64,000 nt of DNA. Source: Bremia lactucae (lineage: Eukaryota > Oomycota > Peronosporomycetes > Peronosporales > Peronosporaceae). A program made the translations under genes and the position numbers. Shown here piece after piece: positions 42,560-53,655 of the stretch (position 1 is its first letter; each line of letters starts with the position of its first letter). The stretch spans positions 985,370 to 1,049,369 of the forward strand of contig NW_027152062.1 of assembly GCF_004359215.1 (NCBI RefSeq), in the 5' to 3' direction. Under the pieces are notes generated by a model, which worked only from the letters and a program-made list of their open reading frames with translations, was not told the origin of the DNA and ran no database searches.

Positions 42560-43045
42560 AACGCGCAACGGTTAATTGTATTGTTCAGCCATTGCTGGCG
42601 ACACACCTCGTGTCATCATCCCTACCCATAATGATCTGCGATTACGCATCATGTATGAGTACCACGATGCACCAAAAAGTGGTCATCGTGGACGGGAGAA
42701 GACATTTCTCACGATAAGTTCCGACTTCTACTGGCCACGCCAGTATGTGTTCGTCCACAAGCACATACGTGCTTGAGAAGTTTGTCAACAAGAAACCCCA
42801 GTGCTTCATCCCGTGCCCAGTGCTTCATCCCGTGCTCCGTTACATCCTCTGCCTTTTCCGGCAGAGTGCTGGCAGTCCGTATCTATGAACTTCGTCCTCG
42901 GATTCTTTGAAGTCACCCATAAGAATAATGGTATTCTTGTTTTTGCTGAGCGTTTAAGCAAGATGGTACATCTTGCTGCCGTCCCGGAGTCGATCACAGC
43001 CAAAAGCTGTGCTCGTGGCTTTATTAAAACGATCTTTTACTTGAT
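42560..43045 (+). pseudogene. Gypsy integrase, first part
   Basis: Zinc-binding region SAIAGDTPRVIIPTHNDLRL, RIMYEYHDAPKSGHRGREKT (one ligand changed to Tyr), then the linker and the start of the DDE core: AECWQSVSMNFVLGFFEVTH and ILVFAERLSKMVHLAAVPES. It stops being recognisable near 43045, where foreign sequence including an rDNA piece is inserted. The core resumes at 43561. Confidence 0.8.
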
Positions 43046-43363
43046 GGGTTACATTTTGAACTGGTCTCAGATCGAGACCCTCGATCCACGGCGGGATGAG
43101 CTCAAGCTTAAAATCTCCGTGCAAAATTTTCATTGCGAATTGTAGCATGAGAATTTCCAGATTCAGCATGAGAATCTGCAGTCGTGAACAAGTCACTACC
43201 ATCCTCAATACCACTTTCTAATTAACACCCTGCGGCTGAGTTAGTGAGCATTACTGGTTTAAGCTATGCTCTATTATTGATTTTAGTACTACCGCAGCCG
43301 CAAACCTGTATAACTAGCCATTGAAGGAGATGGTAACAAAAATACGTTAAGAATGCAAAGGTA
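43046..43363. other. Unassigned insert inside the integrase
   Basis: About 320 bp with no match to integrase and no clear match to rRNA. It contains a direct repeat of GCATGAGAAT (43146 and 43167) followed by slightly different words. It lies directly upstream of the 18S/ITS1 fragment and may be part of the same insertion. Confidence 0.4.
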
Positions 43364-43560
43364 AAGGTGAAGTCGTAACAAGGTTTCCGTAGATGAACCT
43401 GCGGAAGGATCATTACCACACCTAAAAAACTTCCACGTGAACTGTGGCAAAACTTAGTTGGGAACAAATTAGGCGGCGACTGCAGACTTTATTGTTAGCG
43501 GTTGCTGCTAAATGCGTCCCATCATGGCGATCGTTTCGACCTCGGTTGGAATTAGTAGCT
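43364..43560 (+). rRNA. Fragment of rDNA: 18S 3' end and ITS1 (orphan)
   Basis: 43364-43415 reads GGTGAAGTCGTAACAAGG, TTTCCGTAGATGAACC, TGCGGAAGGATCATTA, the near-invariant 3' end of 18S rRNA with one change (GTAGGTGAACC is usual). At once follows CCACACCTAAAAAACTTCC and ACGTGAACTGT, the typical start of oomycete ITS1, and later TTAGTTGGG and AATTAGTAGCTAAC. The piece ends where integrase resumes (43561). It is not a functional rRNA gene but a small translocated or captured fragment. It also supports assignment of the genome to Peronosporales. Confidence 0.9.
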
Positions 43561-44480
43561 AACAGTGTTCAAATCACTTGGATCACATTTAAAAATGTCA
43601 ACTTCTGATCATCCTGAAACAGATGGTCAGACGGACCGTGCAAACCGTATTCTCTAAGAGATACGTCTCGGACACGTCCACTCTTTTGACAGCTGGAGCG
43701 AGTTCTTGCCGATGTAGAATTTGCCATCAACAATTCAGCGCATGCTTCTACAAAGCATACACCATTTTTCGTGAATGGCTTACGACACCCTCGTATCCCT
43801 ATGCTGTTTGAGAGTAACTCTTATTTAAGGGGGGAGGGACTCGCTCGAGCAAAGAAGCTTTAGCTCTTGCTCATGACTCATTAGCCCTAAGGTTCAATGC
43901 GAAGGATACGAATGTTGAGTTTACTAACATTGAAGTGGACAAACTCAGTAATAACAGTTATGCTTTTACTGACTTAGACAACGATGCTGGAAGACTCAGC
44001 ATCGAAAACAATACTATTAATGATAATGCTCTCAATCGTGAAGAGATGAATATCTCCGCAGTGCGAGCCGGTTGCACTGAAACAAAAATAAAATCGAGTC
44101 AGCAGGTGGTTTCCTGCTGGCTAGCGAAGCAGTGGTCCATTTGTACGGGATTCCATCGCTAGTGCGGTGGACCGACAGATACGGAACTCTGACAAAAATG
44201 GAAAAGCAAACACACTTAAATTTAAAATTAATGACCTAGTCATACTGTCTACGGTAAACCCACCAAAGCACGTAGTGACGAGTGTAGGCAGTAATAAATT
44301 ACTGCCCAGGTATATCGGCCCGTTTCGTGTATTACATCGCTAAGGCAATGCATACACGATCGAGCTGCCTCGTAGAATGCGTACGCATCCTACTTTTTTT
44401 GCTGGTCGTCTCCGCTCACGCCATCAGTACGAGGCTTCTTCCGATCCGGATTACACCGGAACGGTCAAGGGCATCAGCTA
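43561..44480 (+). pseudogene. Gypsy integrase, second part and C-terminal domain
   Basis: Core end: SLGSHLKMSTSDHPETDGQT, DRANRIL, with a stop, then a spacer (43810-44215) shared with 12380-12600 and 24364-24700. The C-terminal domain reads NDLVILSTVNPPKHVVTSVG, KLLPRYIGPFRVLHR, a stop, GNAYTIELPRRMRTHPTFFA and QYEASSDPDYTGTVKG. GPF and the HPTF turn mark the GPY/F domain. This is the clearest copy of this region in the window, yet it contains stops. Confidence 0.8.
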
Positions 44481-44498
44481 AAGCCTTATGGCTCCCAG

Positions 44499-45455
44499 CT
44501 AAAGACTTATTGTCTCAGAACAGGGTCTATTTCTTTTGAGCAAGACGATCCACTCTTTCCTACAAGAAAGAAAATCTTCTGACGAACAGTCAACAGCTTC
44601 TTTTCGTTCGCCAGTTTGTTCAGTCTCAATCTGCGCACAACTTTTTACCTGGTCACGAGAAACATTGTCGACCGTCACCGCTAATGCGCGGCGACGAAAT
44701 TGCTCGTGGTCAAGATTCCCTCTTAAGGAAAAAAGGGTGTGATTCGAATTACAATGCTGAATCGGGCTCGTCAAACGAGGCGAATCCGATTCCCCCCCCA
44801 CATCCATTGATGGGTTCGGGTGGTGAGAAGCGCTTTCTTGTTAAAAGATTCTTGAGCCACCGTGAGGCAAAGAGGTTCGAGTGAGTTATCTCGTTCGTTG
44901 GCGAGGGTGTCCGCCCTCGCATGATAGTTGGGAACCTCGTTCCTAACTGATATTGGACGTTCCGGGTCTCGTCTTACATTACGACGAGACCCATCCTCCT
45001 TGGTAAAAGGTCCAACGGAGAACGAGTGCTTCCCGAGCAAAAAAGTATTGAAGGTTATCGATCCCTTGACGCATCTCGTAAGAGATGAGAGTCCTCCAAT
45101 GGGGATCTTTGAGGAATATGCTTCCTTAGGGCATTTACCTGCACCCTTAAAACAGCATGGACATGAGTCTCCCCACGAGAGGCAAGAATCCGTGCCTCTC
45201 TAAACATAGGGTGCAACTTATAGGGTGCACCGAGTACGGTCCGTTCTGGAACCGTTCACGGAAAGCATTTAGCTTGTCAAGCCAGACCTCACAGCCTATG
45301 TTATGTACATTCTATACAAAGGCTGTCCAAGCTCGGAACAAAGGTTTGACATCCTTTGTTCGTTTGCAAGTGTACCACCGATGCCGGTAAAAGGCATTGA
45401 TGAAGAATTCTGTTTCAACCTCACCAGGCTTGTGAAGCCATGATGAGTCGAATAT
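44499..45455 (-). pseudogene. Antisense accessory ORF of Gypsy element, copy V
   Basis: Minus-strand reading from 45443 gives the best preserved core: KPGEVETEFFINAFYRHRWY, TCKRTKDVKPLFRAWTAFV, a stop, NVHNIGCEVWLDKLNAFRER. A one-base shift follows before the Cys/Trp motif region (45190-45140), and then RADTLANERDNSLEPL. At 44807-44499 a 102-residue open charged stretch reads LAVTVDNVSRDQVKSCAQIE, homologous to the coiled-coil part of copy IV. The N-terminus is lost at 45456, where a minus-strand RT segment begins. Confidence 0.62.
44760..44950 (+). pseudogene. Gypsy linker and chromodomain (degenerate)
   Basis: Open frame with ESGSSNEANPIPPPHPLMGS, then GGEKRFLVKRFLSHREAKR, the start of the chromodomain. 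After a frame break comes a decayed SFVGEGV (family RWRGYP). It corresponds to 2302-2024 on the minus strand. Confidence 0.75.
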
Positions 45456-46490
45456 CGGAATATGATAATCGCCAAGATGGGCGATTGCATCAAGCTTTGC
45501 TTGATATCTTCAAACGAACGCTCACAATCAGCGTTCCATAACCATTTCTCGTCTTTTTTCAAGAGACGAGAGAGATGTACTGTCATCTCTGCATAATTGC
45601 GAGAGTACGTGTGCAAGTACGCTGCTAAATCAAGGAACTTTATAAGTCCCTTGACATCGACTGGAACTGGCCAGTCGGTGATTGCCTTGATCATTTCGGG
45701 ATCAGGGCGAACGCCGTGTTCCCGACGATGCACCCAAGAAGTGGTACTTCACTTGCAGCGAATATACACTTCTTGAGATTTGCATACAACTTGTGCTTTC
45801 GCATAAGTGTAAGAACCTGACGAACTGGAGTTTTATGAATTTCCACGTCCGTCTTACCGTCCATGACCCGGCTATGGACGAATACATCGTCAAAATAACT
45901 CGGTGCGAATTCTCGCACCGGTCTCAATAGATTCGTTTCACATCTGTTAAATGTTGCAGGGGCGTTACTTAGCCCCTGAGGCACCACTAGCCATTCTTAG
46001 AGCATCCCACTGGGAATGCTCACTGCTGTGTACGGGATGTCCCGTTCACGCATAAGGATTTGATAGAACCCATCCATCAGATCCATAGAAGAAAAGATAG
46101 TACTCTTAGACATACCATCTATCATAACGTCTTTTCTAGGTATCGGCGTTTGAGCCGGTACCGTTGCAGCATTCAGTTTATTGAATGCGTGCACTATCCG
46201 CCACCCTGCTGTGGCCTTTCGCACACAGAAGGTCGGAGAGCTATGTGGGGAGGTTGACTCCCTTACATGGCCGGCTTTTACTCGATCGGTAAAGAATTTA
46301 TCGATCGCAAGTACTTGTTCACGATGCAGTGGCCACTGCTTCATGACACAGTACTTCGAGCCTGGTTTGAGCTCGATCTCATGTCGAGTGCCTGTATCCT
46401 TTGGCAACTCGCATAGAAATATTTCAGGGAATACATTCCTGAATTTTATTAAATCCTCGTATAGAGGATTTCCCTTGAGTGACTCCCAGG
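45456..46490 (-). pseudogene. Gypsy reverse transcriptase, duplicated copy 2
   Basis: From 46407: PKDTGTRHEIELKPGSKYCV, MKQWPLHREQVLAIDKFFTD, GWRIVHAFNKLNAATVPAQT and GMSKSTIFSSMDLMDGFYQI, with a stop after SIPSGML. Then VPQGLSNAPATFN, catalytic SYFDDVFVHSR and the shared frameshift at about 45720. It is nearly the same sequence as 23401-24363, but retains about 70 bp more on the RT N-terminal side. At 45456 it abuts the antisense ORF copy V. Confidence 0.85.
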
Positions 46491-47490
46491 ATTGAATAGT
46501 TTATATCTCAATCCGAGTCTTCACACTGAGGACACTTTCGTCCATCGATGAGCTGCTGAGAACCCGTTCGTTCTCTGCAAAAATTACCGCTGACCGAATA
46601 TCGGTTACATATTTGTCCTCTGTAATGAGTACACAGATCAGCTTGATTCTACCACTATGTAGATCTATTAAGAGCCGTTTAGGTCCTAGAATTGGTGATT
46701 GAGTTATCTCCGAAGTTAGCTTCGAAGGCGCATACAGATCAAGAGTATAAGCGCCTACTCTTGATCCGTTATTAACCAAGGCATTCAATTAATCGGTTTC
46801 TTCCGGGGGTTTATCCACAGGCTGCCGAGGGATCAATCTTTCGGGATGCTGAAGTCTAGTCACTTTGCATTAACTATTTGAGGAGATTTCTCCTCAAGTG
46901 CGTGGGGACCTCTTCCCTCAACATCTTCCGAGTGTGATTGCGCTATCACAGTCGGGTCCTCTACGGTCGACTCTCTTCTCGACCTAGGATCATCGTGTTG
47001 TCCCTTTGGGGCAACCGGTATACTCCTTGAATGTCGCCCGCCAGGCGTACATTCATGTCTCTATCCACTCGACTTCTTCGAGTGGTGGACCTTCGGCACT
47101 ACCTGTGCATTCGCACAGCCGCTGGCGGCTGACTCCACAGTGTGGTTAGTAATCACACTTTGATCTTGTGCAGTCGTACTAACGACCGTACCACAAGTGA
47201 GGCCATCGCACTCACTCGTAGTGCTCCAAGACGTTCATCAGACGGCAAATGTCGCGCTTAACATATTTGAGCCTACGACCTTCTAGCGACTGGCGACGAA
47301 TAAAGTTATTCGACGCTCCGCAGTCCACTAGGGCTCTGAGTGACAAATCATTTGTCACTTTCAACTTCAAGGTGATGAGGGATACCTCATCACCAGGTGC
47401 AGAGACACATAATCATTGTGTGTCAGGAGCAACTTTAGTCAAGAGATTTGCAAATTCTTTTGAGGTTGCTGGATCAGTAGGGCGTTGGGC
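46491..47490 (-). pseudogene. Gypsy RT-proximal domain, linker and protease (minus strand)
   Basis: 46788-46501 is open: NALVNNGSRVGAYTLDLYAP, LTSEITQSPILGPKRL, CVLITEDKYVTDIRSAVIFA, ERVLSSSSMDESVLSVKTR. This domain precedes RT in the family. The Ser-rich linker (46860-47220) and a protease remnant (47480-47280, with GDEVSLITLKLKV-type strand and LVDCGASNN-type region) follow. The linker lacks about 150 bp compared with 17280-17500. Confidence 0.7.
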
Positions 47491-47944
47491 CCCTACTGAC
47501 CCCGACCGTTTTTTGGCGGTCCGCTTAGCTGTTGCGATTTCGCAACAACGTCGGACCCGCGACCGTTGCCCTTTTTGGCATACGGTCTAAAATTACGCTC
47601 AGTACCTTTCGGTGCTGGGCGTGGGGCACTACACTCATGAGCGTAGTGTCCTAGTTTTTGGCAGCGATGGCATTTCTGCGATCGCTTATTGCTCGAAAAG
47701 CGAGGTCTCTCGCTTTCGACGTAAGAAAGGTTCAATGGTGCTGGACCTCCTAACTCGTGTCGTCTCGGAGAACGATACGATGACAAACTAGCTTGAGACT
47801 GTTTCAAACTAAAGTCCTCTAGTTCCGAAACGGGTATTGCTTCTCAAGCGTATCCAGTTCCAAGCGGAACAGATGGGTCTTTACGGGACCATCCATAAGA
47901 CCTTGCATAATACCCGAATTTATCGTGTGTTCATGAACTGGATT
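47491..47944 (-). pseudogene. Gypsy gag C-terminus with CCHC zinc knuckle
   Basis: 47807-47493 is open for 104 residues: SYRSPRRHELGGPAPLNLSY, VESERPRFSSNKRSQK, and the intact knuckle CHRCQKLGHYAHEC (C-x2-C-x4-H-x4-C), followed by a basic Lys/Gly/Arg tail. This is the nucleocapsid part that binds element RNA. Upstream (47944-47810) a short piece of the gag core joins directly to an LTR fragment, so most of gag is deleted. Confidence 0.82.
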
Positions 47945-48061
47945 GTTCGTTATAATATTACTATGCAAAGTAATATTCTCCAAATATTATCTGCCTTGCA
48001 GATAATATTTTAATTAACATCCTTTAAGATTTAATTTTATGTAACGATACCCCCCGTTACA
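47945..48061 (-). repeat. LTR-A end fragment
   Basis: About 117 bp matching the terminal part of LTR-A (TATGTAACGATACCCCCCGTTACA at the right end, plus ATTCTCCAAATATTATCT). The remaining LTR and the first half of gag are deleted. Confidence 0.75.
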
Positions 48062-49805
48062 AGCTGGAACTTGTAGCATGTAAAATGCACGACCCGTAGT
48101 ATGTAAGGCTTGTAGTATGTAACGATGCACGGTGTAAAGTTTTTGAGCGTCCTCGAATTTTTCCAATTTATCTGAAAATCTGAGACATGATTGCTCACCG
48201 ATATGTTTTGGTGTCACAAGAGTCGTAATATTTAGTGCATTACCAAATCACTATTTTGAACCGAAACTATAAATATTTATATAAAATTTTAAAATATACA
48301 TTTAAATGTAAATTTTATCTTAAGATTATGTTATCCGTTACGTTTAATGAAAATCTATGTACCGCAGAGCTCGCGGAAAAACGTGTATTTATCTCGTATA
48401 CCACTCGCGGGTATAGTATTCCAGCTTGAGATGAAGCGTGATTAAAAAAATTATCGCTTAAGGTCGAAAAAACTGGTCGAAGGGCGCCAGTACCTGAAAT
48501 TAGCTCATGGTGTTGTTACCGACGTTGTATCTGGAGTCGAAGGTGCCACTTATCTTAGCGGCGCAGCCGTTGACACATATAATTGAATGATCCGGACAAC
48601 TTGACGCTAGTAGATTCTGCGAAAGCGGCTATATGCTGGTCCTGAATTTGGGAGACAGAAGATACTGTCGTGCACTTTTTGCCACCATCGTTGCCGTATC
48701 CAATATGATGGTGTTCGCAGAAATTCTCAAGCGACAATTTCAATAACAAATGCACGGTACGCCTTACAGCTAAAGACTTTCCACCACGGTCATGACACCT
48801 CGCTGCACTCGCCAAAATACCAGAATTGCTAATTTTATTAAAAAATATAAGTTGATATTTTGGGGCTCTTAAAACTCTCATCTACATAAAATCAACCTGC
48901 CATGAATTTATTGGTTCTCCATCTCTGTTCATGATCCTTACGATTTTAAAGGTTCGACCGGAAACTCTGCTCATATTCCTTACGGTCGTTAAGGTCCGAC
49001 CGGAAACTCTGGCGCCTTCAGGATAAATTTCAGTTTTAATTTGACCACTGGCGCTATTTGTATGCTACCTTAATGAATGCACATGCCTCGAACGAAATGC
49101 GTTATTGCATTGACATGAGTTGGCATTATGGTGCTCTATGCTTAGAACTTATAAAAACGTTTGACTCGTAATGAAATAGCTGAACTATAATTGGAAGTAT
49201 CTTAGTGACGGGATGTCATACAAATATAATTCATTTAACGATTGCAGAATGTTTTTAGTAGAAAAAAAACGTCTTGAATCTTCTCACGCAAGTGTGACAG
49301 CTCAAATCCGCTTATTGTAACTCTGTTGAGAAGCATCCTTATTTGACGAACTAAACGAATTCGCTACATGCTCTGCACTTTCGTGCTCCTGCTCACATAA
49401 AGGCAGTCAAAGGTTGGGTGGTGAGCCCACGTTGAAGATGAGGCAGCCATACGGAGCGCTACGCTGATTATTTGTTACGGACGCGACAGATGAGCCCCAT
49501 GTGGTGGTTGGCCGAAATCGCGTCATTTTTTAACCGCCATACGATCGTCCACTTGTTCATATACACAACCGCCTAGTAACGCAGCGAACCTGGCAATTTG
49601 CCAGTCAAATTGATTCGGCTTTTCTCTGGAGTAACATTCAGATACGACTTGACTGCTGGTTCTGAGTGTGAGGCTAGCATTCAGATACCAACCAGTAACA
49701 GTGCTTGCCGCTAGCTGCACGCCGCCTTGTACAAAATCTATTTACTCGCAGCCGAGTACCCTCTCTCTGCGCGTCCTCTTCTCCTGGTCCCTATCTCAGT
49801 CGTGA
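48062..49805. other. No confident gene; short tandem repeat
   Basis: About 1.7 kb of mostly A/T-rich sequence. A tandem duplication of about 43 bp at 48922-49007 has two units sharing CTCTG.TCAT..TCCTTACG and TCGACCGGAAA/CCGACCGGAAA. A minus-strand frame at 48555-48881 (108 residues) shows no family I know. The right part should carry the promoter of the next gene. Confidence 0.4.
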
Positions 49806-51031
49806 ATGCTACTCTTTTCCTATTTCAAGCCCTCGCCCTCCTGCATGAAGAACTCGACCGACCGCGACGACATTGACATGAGTACAGAATTGCTACAGCA
49901 AGTAGCTCGCCAGCCGGTTCAGGGTGCCCAGACAGCAACTCTGCCAGTGCTGCAACTCGCCGCAAACCGACACCACTTGGCGGCTATCATGAATACGGAC
50001 GATGCTGCCACAGTCGTGGCTGTGGCCAGTAAAAGCTCACTTGCCTTCATTCTTGGTGGCAACACGGATGAGGGTCAGACGCATTTAGTTAGTGGTACGT
50101 TACGCAACTGCAACGCTGCAGACGAACTTCTAGATTTGCAGAATATTGCCTCCGTGGCTAGCACGGACTGATTCGCGTGTTAATGGCTCGTGCTGCAGCG
50201 AATTTTACGGTTGCTTCGAGCACTTTATTGACGGATATCAGGGCGGCAAATGTTCCGGCTCTGGCGACACCGAAGATGGCAGTGAAGAAATCCCGCATTT
50301 GCAAGTTCGAAAAGTGTACACGCTATGTGGTAAACCGTGGGCTTTGCATTGGTCACGGCGTACGTCAAAGATGAATTGCTTTTTAATTCCCTTGCAGACT
50401 TCGATCTAACCTGTCCAAATAAAAATTGTAAATAAAAAATCTGACAATTACAGGGTGGTAAGCGATGTGCTGTCGAGGGGTGCACGAGTAGTGCTAAAAA
50501 TTTGGGTGTGTGCTGGAAACACGGTAAGGGTGATGCGATTGTCGGAAATGGTGGCTTCATGATTTGCACTGACAACATTGCGAAACATTTGTAGGTGGCT
50601 CCACTAAATGCACTGTAACGGGGTGCGAGAATCGTGCAAAGTCTCGAGGCGTCTGTTGGTCTCATGGTGGGGGTACGAAACTTCTTAAAAATCGAGAGCG
50701 CAAAAAAGTCTGGCTAACTCAGCCACGTTTAGGGCGCAGGTGTAGCAAAGAAAGCTGCATTAAAACGGCAGTATCTCACGGTCTTTGCTGGGCTCACGGA
50801 GGAGGTAATTTGCTTGCATCTGTTTTACCTTGGAAAGCTGCAGAATTCTAACACCTACACATAATTCTTCTGAATACCTTTCGTTCTGCTTGTTGATTAT
50901 CGCTTGTAATTACTTTAGGAAAGCGATGCGTCGTAGAAGGTTGCCGAAAGCCTGCTTACGAGCGTAACGGCAACATGTGCTCCTTGCACCAAACTACCGA
51001 CGCTGCTTTTCAAAACTCGGCGACGCGATGA
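49806..51031 (+). CDS. WRKY19-like Cys/His repeat protein (five repeats, multi-exon)
   Basis: Proposed exons: first about 49806-50171 (frame changes near 50160), then 50177-50359, 50454-50523, 50595-50804 and 50919-51031. The repeats have the pattern C-x4-C-x(6-8)-G-x-C-x2-HG(G): RICKFEKCTRYVVNRGLCIG, KRCAVEGCTSSAKNLGVCWK, TKCTVTGCENRAKSRGVCWS, RRCSKESCIKTAVSHGLCWA and KRCVVEGCRKPAYERNGNMC. Such repeats are common in oomycete proteins annotated as WRKY19-like and probably bind zinc and nucleic acid. Introns 50360-50453 (GTACGT..TTACAG), 50524-50594 (GTAAGG..TTGTAG) and 50805-50918 (GTAATT..TTTAG) restore the frame exactly. The link between the N-terminal frame and the repeats needs either a frameshift or an undetected intron, so the N-terminus is uncertain. 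Confidence 0.82.
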
Positions 51032-51537
51032 TGATAAACCCGCTTGTCATGCAAGTGTACGCATCGATGTGATAGGAATATCGTGCGTCGTGGATTATCA
51101 AGGCGCTTACATGACCAATATCGCGTAAATATTTATGGCCTTCATTGTTTGGCGCAATCCAAGCTTGTAAAAAAAGGCAGTCCAAAATTTCTCAGGACTT
51201 GATTGACCGACATCGCGTAAAATATTTATAGCAATGGTTTTTGACGGAGTCCAAGCTTGTAATAAAAAGGCAGTCCAAATTTCTTGCAATTTGCATTGTA
51301 CAGCTGGATTCAAGGCAGGCGACACAGTGTAATATCTTGTGGTGAAATAATAATGCTGCTATGTAACAGATGTGGCATTCTTCCCGAGCAATGAAAACGG
51401 CACTTTGTGACCGTATTAATAGATCTGCAATCTCATTGTGCTTAAATTAAAAGTGTCGAATATAATTATTGCATTAACTCCAAAATTCTCAAAAGCATTG
51501 TGAAATCTCGTCTTTCTAATTCTGACGATAGGCCGCC
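51032..51537. repeat. Region with imperfect tandem duplication of about 80 bp
   Basis: On the minus strand two adjacent units share TTTGGACTGCCTTTTT.TTACAAGCTTGGA and ATAAATATTT.ACGCGAT.T.GGTCA (51118-51195 and about 51200-51285). They encode WTAFxxQ/KxGL-like stretches twice in a 72-residue frame. The meaning is unclear; it could be a remnant of a repeat protein. No other gene is seen. Confidence 0.5.
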
Positions 51538-52983
51538 TCATATCTGCATCGCACCATTCTTGAATGCCAGAGCCACCTCAAGCATTGATGGACGCAGCTT
51601 AGAATTCTTTTCAAGGCAGCAACAGTGATGATTCTGCATTACCCTGGAGCATCGATGTGAAAACCCCTATTTTTTCAGCTGTTGAAAGCAGACCATTTTC
51701 GCTACCTGGTCGCTTCATCGGCAGCCTCTGAGCATTAATGATACGAGTCTCGCCCGTAACAATCTCTACAAGAACCACACCTAACGCGTACACATCTGGT
51801 TTTCCTGAGGGCTGCTCGCCAGTAAAATTTCCGGTGCCACGAAAACTTTGCATTCATTGTCCAGAGGTGAAAGCTTCACATAATGAAAAATACTGAAGAT
51901 GCTCAACTTAGCCGAGTACTCTTTGTCTAGCAGAATTTGTTGTACGCATTTGACCGACCGTGTACGATATTTTTTTGGTGTAGAAATGCCAACCCCTCTG
52001 AGATCTGTCGGGCAATTACATGTTGCTTGGGCACTGACAAGTTAATGGCATCATTAACCGTGCAGTCTCGCGCAGAGCGCCATTCTCAACGAATTCGACC
52101 ACAGCGCAGAGTTCTGTGCCGTCTGTACCCACATCGCGCCTTTGAAGGCGGTGATACTAGGATGCTTTGGCATAAATATTAGCTCAATCTCTGTCACAAA
52201 GTCTCGGAGTAGTGCTTTTGATGCTGTGAAGCTCTTAATCTTCTTAACAATCACATCTTCCTTCCTGTATTCGCCTACAGCTCGGAGCGGCTGCTCATAT
52301 GCAGCATCTTGTGCAAAAAGACATCTTCATAAGATAACCGAGTCAACCCAATGTAGCCGTCTGCTACAGACGCAAGCACGTCTGACTATTGGAGCAGAGG
52401 ACTTCTAGTCTCACGTATGGGTGGTCAGACAGTTCACCTAAACCAACAGCAATTGATGGCAAGGTACCATAGGATGTTCACCTCTTCTGTGCTGAAAAAC
52501 GTAACAGGTAAGACCAAAAAGTAATGCTAGCTAGATCGCTCCTAAGCAAGCGCCGAGAATAGTCCAAGGCTTATTGAGATGGTGAAGAGAGACCATACCC
52601 TCACGCAATTTAAGAACATCAGCTAAGGTTGTTCGGACGCCGACCTACTAGTAAGCTCGGCTACCTCAAGATTTCTCACACAAAACGTGAACGATCGATT
52701 CAGAGGGGCATGCACTTGTGTGGGACGTGCTGTCGATCGTAAACACTCGCAAAATAGAGAGAATTTCCAGCTGCTGTGTTGTCAGGCGTGATGCATTAAT
52801 AGGATTGTCCTCTAGCGTCAAACATTGAAGATTTGGCAGACTGAAAATAATTTTTGGGACTTCGAGAAATCGGTTGCTATGCAAGTGTCTAAGCGTGCAA
52901 GAGTAGAAAATTAGTTGTATTATCATAAAATTGATAAACTTGTGCTTACAAATTTGTTGAGGCTGGAAAATTCCTTGCAACAA
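51538..52983 (-). pseudogene. LRR receptor-like kinase relic with degenerate catalytic motifs
   Basis: From 52983: a leucine-rich-repeat stretch (LRHLHSNRFLEVPKIIFSLP, NLQCLTLEDNPIN). After a region without clear coding come the kinase N-lobe with VIVKKIKSFTASKALLRDF (beta-3 Lys) and VTEIELIFMPKHPSITAFKG (helix C Glu). The C-lobe follows: GLAFLHQKNIVHGR (HRD Asp replaced), LLDKEYSAKLSIFS (DFG replaced), GKPDVYALGVVLVEIVTGE and KLRPSMLEVALAF near the end. Several frame changes separate these parts. It resembles the tyrosine-kinase-like LRR kinases of oomycetes but looks like a decayed pseudokinase. Confidence 0.7.
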
Positions 52984-53157
52984 GGTTTAAATCCGTGCTA
53001 TGTCTACTGATCATTGATCTGATATTTTATATTGCTTGAATGCCTACGGTATTTCTACCAAATCTGGGGTCTCTTGGTGTAGTTAGCATGGTTTTTTCCA
53101 TTCAGTGATGCGACTTTACACTTGGCTAAACCAAGTCTGGGCATGTGTTGTGGCAAA
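52984..53157. other. Short spacer
   Basis: About 170 bp between the kinase relic and a solo LTR. Nothing is recognised. Confidence 0.4.
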
Positions 53158-53594
53158 TGTGACGGGGTCTATCGTTACATGAAATCAACACTTAAAGGTT
53201 GTTAATTAATATATTATCTGAAGGAAGAGAATATTTGGAGAATTTTACTTTGCATAGTAATATTCTAAAAGCTTATCCATTCGTAGATATAGACCATTAT
53301 ATTTACTTTCTCAGCGGTCCATCAGCGCTGGACACGCGCAAAAAGAAATACAGATAAGACTTTATTACACGTTTTGTTTTAGTTTGTAATTAAATTAGTA
53401 TTAAGTAGATAGAACAGAAGAACTTAATTATATTAATATAGTTTTTAGTTAACCCTCTTTAAAGCAAGTGTTTTAAAGAGAGTCTTCCTCTGCACGTACA
53501 AGTGTACGTGAAGTGACGTGAGGCACCACTCGCACTGAGACAGTGCGAAGTGGACTTGTACTGAAGCAGTACAAGTCAGTAGTGCCCCGTTACA
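53158..53594 (+). repeat. Solo LTR of type A with 5-bp target duplication
   Basis: 437 bp, plus orientation, starting TGTGACGGGGTCTATCGTTACA and ending AGTGCCCCGTTACA, flanked by GCAAA on both sides (53153-53157 and 53595-53599). It is the only LTR-A in the window on the plus strand. A second short LTR start, TGTAACGGGGTGTATCGTTACA, lies at 53632-53653. Confidence 0.92.
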
Positions 53595-53655
53595 GCAAAC
53601 CTTTTCCAATACCCAACAACTGGTGCTGCAGGTGTAACGGGGTGTATCGTTACAT

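Noticed and set aside
43364..43560. Functional rDNA locus
   Set aside because: Only the 18S 3' end and part of ITS1 are present, with a mutated 18S end and integrase on both sides.
51107..51325. RXLR/WY-type effector remnant
   Set aside because: The duplicated W-x-A-F stretches are suggestive, but there is no signal peptide, RXLR or consistent WY spacing.
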